Below, piece by piece: positions 63,297-64,000 of a stretch of DNA of 64,000 nucleotides; within the stretch, counting starts at the first letter, position 1, and each line of letters starts with the position of its first letter. The stretch spans positions 1 through 64,000 of the forward strand of contig JAFPYX010000025.1 of the NCBI GenBank assembly GCA_017417585.1, read 5' to 3'. The notes under the pieces were generated by a model that saw only the letters and a program-made list of their open reading frames with translations, had not been told where the DNA came from and did no database searches. Origin of the DNA: Victivallales bacterium. GTDB taxonomy: Bacteria; Verrucomicrobiota; Lentisphaeria; Oligosphaerales; Oligosphaeraceae. A program made the translations under genes and the position numbers.

Positions 63297-63446
63297 TCGT
63301 CGAAGTTAAAAAAGTTTAAAGTCGAAAGGGCAAAGTCCTATAATATAACAGAGAATTCGCCATTTACGAATGCAAAGCGGAAAAATCTTCGGGCGGCGTG
63401 GCATTGGCGCCAAAGGGCAAAGTCCGTGCGGTCTTCCGCAGGTTGC

Positions 63447-64000
63447 TTACGCCTCGGAGTTATGCCTGGTTCCGAGGCCGGGCATGATGCCGCGTTGAGA
63501 GCCTTCCAGGAAGTCCGCGAATATCTTGACTTCGGGGAGCTGAGGCAATTCGGCGCGGATCTTGGCGATGGCGTTGGGGCGGGAGAGGCCCTCGAAGCAG
63601 GTCGCATGGATGGCGTCCTGGAGGGCCTGGCGTGTCTCGGCATTGAATCCGGCACGTCGCAAGCCGACGGCGTTGAGTCCACGGACTACGGCAAACTGCA
63701 CGAGCGAATAGGGCGGCACGTCCTGAAGAATCGCATTGCCTCCCCCAATCATAGCAAGGGTGCCGATGCGGCAGAACTGATGGATCATCACCTGGGCACT
63801 GATAAAGGCGTGGTAGCCGACCTCGACGCGCCCGGCCAGGAGCGAGGCGTTGGCCACCACCACGTCGTCGGCCAGCTGGCAGTTGTGCCCCAGGTGAGAG
63901 AAGGCCATGAGCAGCACGCGGTTGCCCACGCGGGTATGGGAGCCTTCCTCGACGCCGCGGTGGATGGTGACATATTCGCGGATGAGGCAATCCTCGCCGA
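63447..64000 (-). CDS. lpxA: UDP-N-acetylglucosamine acyltransferase (LpxA), partial
   Basis: The frame enters from the right edge with GEDCLIREYVTIHRGVEEGS and continues through LLMAFSHLGHNCQLADDVVV, hexapeptide repeats (NASLLAGRVEVGYHAFISAQ, IHQFCRIGTLAMIGGG) and the C-terminal helical part (RGLNAVGLRRAGFNAETRQA). The HLGH histidine is the catalytic base. LpxA starts lipid A synthesis, so the organism has an LPS-type outer membrane. The N-terminal third is outside the window. Gene order lpxA-hisB, same strand, 150 bp apart. Confidence 0.92.
   Translation of the reverse strand, partial: GEDCLIREYVTIHRGVEEGSHTRVGNRVLLMAFSHLGHNCQLADDVVVANASLLAGRVEVGYHAFISAQVMIHQFCRIGTLAMIGGGNAILQDVPPYSLVQFAVVRGLNAVGLRRAGFNAETRQALQDAIHATCFEGLSRPNAIAKIRAELPQLPEVKIFADFLEGSQRGIMPGLGTRHNSEA

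Overview
The window looks like a chromosomal segment of a Gram-negative bacterium of the Planctomycetes-Verrucomicrobia-Lentisphaerae group, most likely a Lentisphaerae (Victivallis-like) organism. The grounds are three type-IV-pilin-like secreted proteins with an H-x9-DG C-terminal motif, a DUF4091 glycosidase-like protein, a GH110-like beta-helix protein, flotillin FloA, an LPS gene (lpxA), and many small inverted-repeat elements. The phylum is an inference from gene content; there is no rRNA here to confirm it.

Positions 1-3.1 kb (all minus strand) hold a tandem array of RhuM-type genes. Start and end are nearly identical from copy to copy, the DNA-recognition part differs, and two copies are decayed around a small inverted-repeat element. 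Positions 3.5-19.1 kb form one uninterrupted minus-strand defence operon of ten genes. In order of transcription it encodes a small excisionase-like HTH protein, a SNF2 helicase, an adenine DNA methyltransferase, an AAA ATPase with a DUF4276 partner, a DEAD/Res helicase-nuclease, an SMC-like ATPase, a 50-residue coupled peptide, an unknown protein and a TIR-domain protein. Nearly every junction overlaps or is a few bases long, so the genes are probably expressed and act together. The set resembles a helicase-methylase-nuclease restriction system that carries two further ATPase/effector modules.

Positions 19.7-30.2 kb are an accessory region of lower order: two AAA_14/DUF4143 ATPases, each preceded by its own palindromes, a small-molecule transport pair, several unknown proteins, a NlpC/P60 hydrolase, an FAD oxidoreductase, gene fragments, and a repeated short leader reading frame (MxxLRKIFFWDAP type) in front of four unrelated genes. 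Positions 30.2-33.2 kb contain inverted-repeat elements of one family flanking a toroid-glycosidase-like gene.

From 33.6 kb the window is mostly core genome: a secreted DUF4091 protein, a small basic protein, arfB, floA, then a compact ribosomal protein operon (rpsL, rpsG, an EF-G gene with an apparent frameshift, rpsJ, rplC, rplD, rplW, rplB, rpsS) that ends in a strong terminator right after rpsS and has no tuf. Three separately transcribed pseudopilin genes follow, then a four-helix-bundle gene bordered by 9-bp repeats, a secreted protein, uvrA, nadC, a decayed region with a truncated DUF4143 remnant, the beta-helix protein, a NYN-domain protein, an iron-type ABC permease and a lipoprotein. 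The right end is a minus-strand core block: lpxA (cut by the edge), hisB, thrS, infC, rpmI, rplT.

No tRNA, rRNA or CRISPR array was recognised. Domain names are from reading the proteins; no database search was run.
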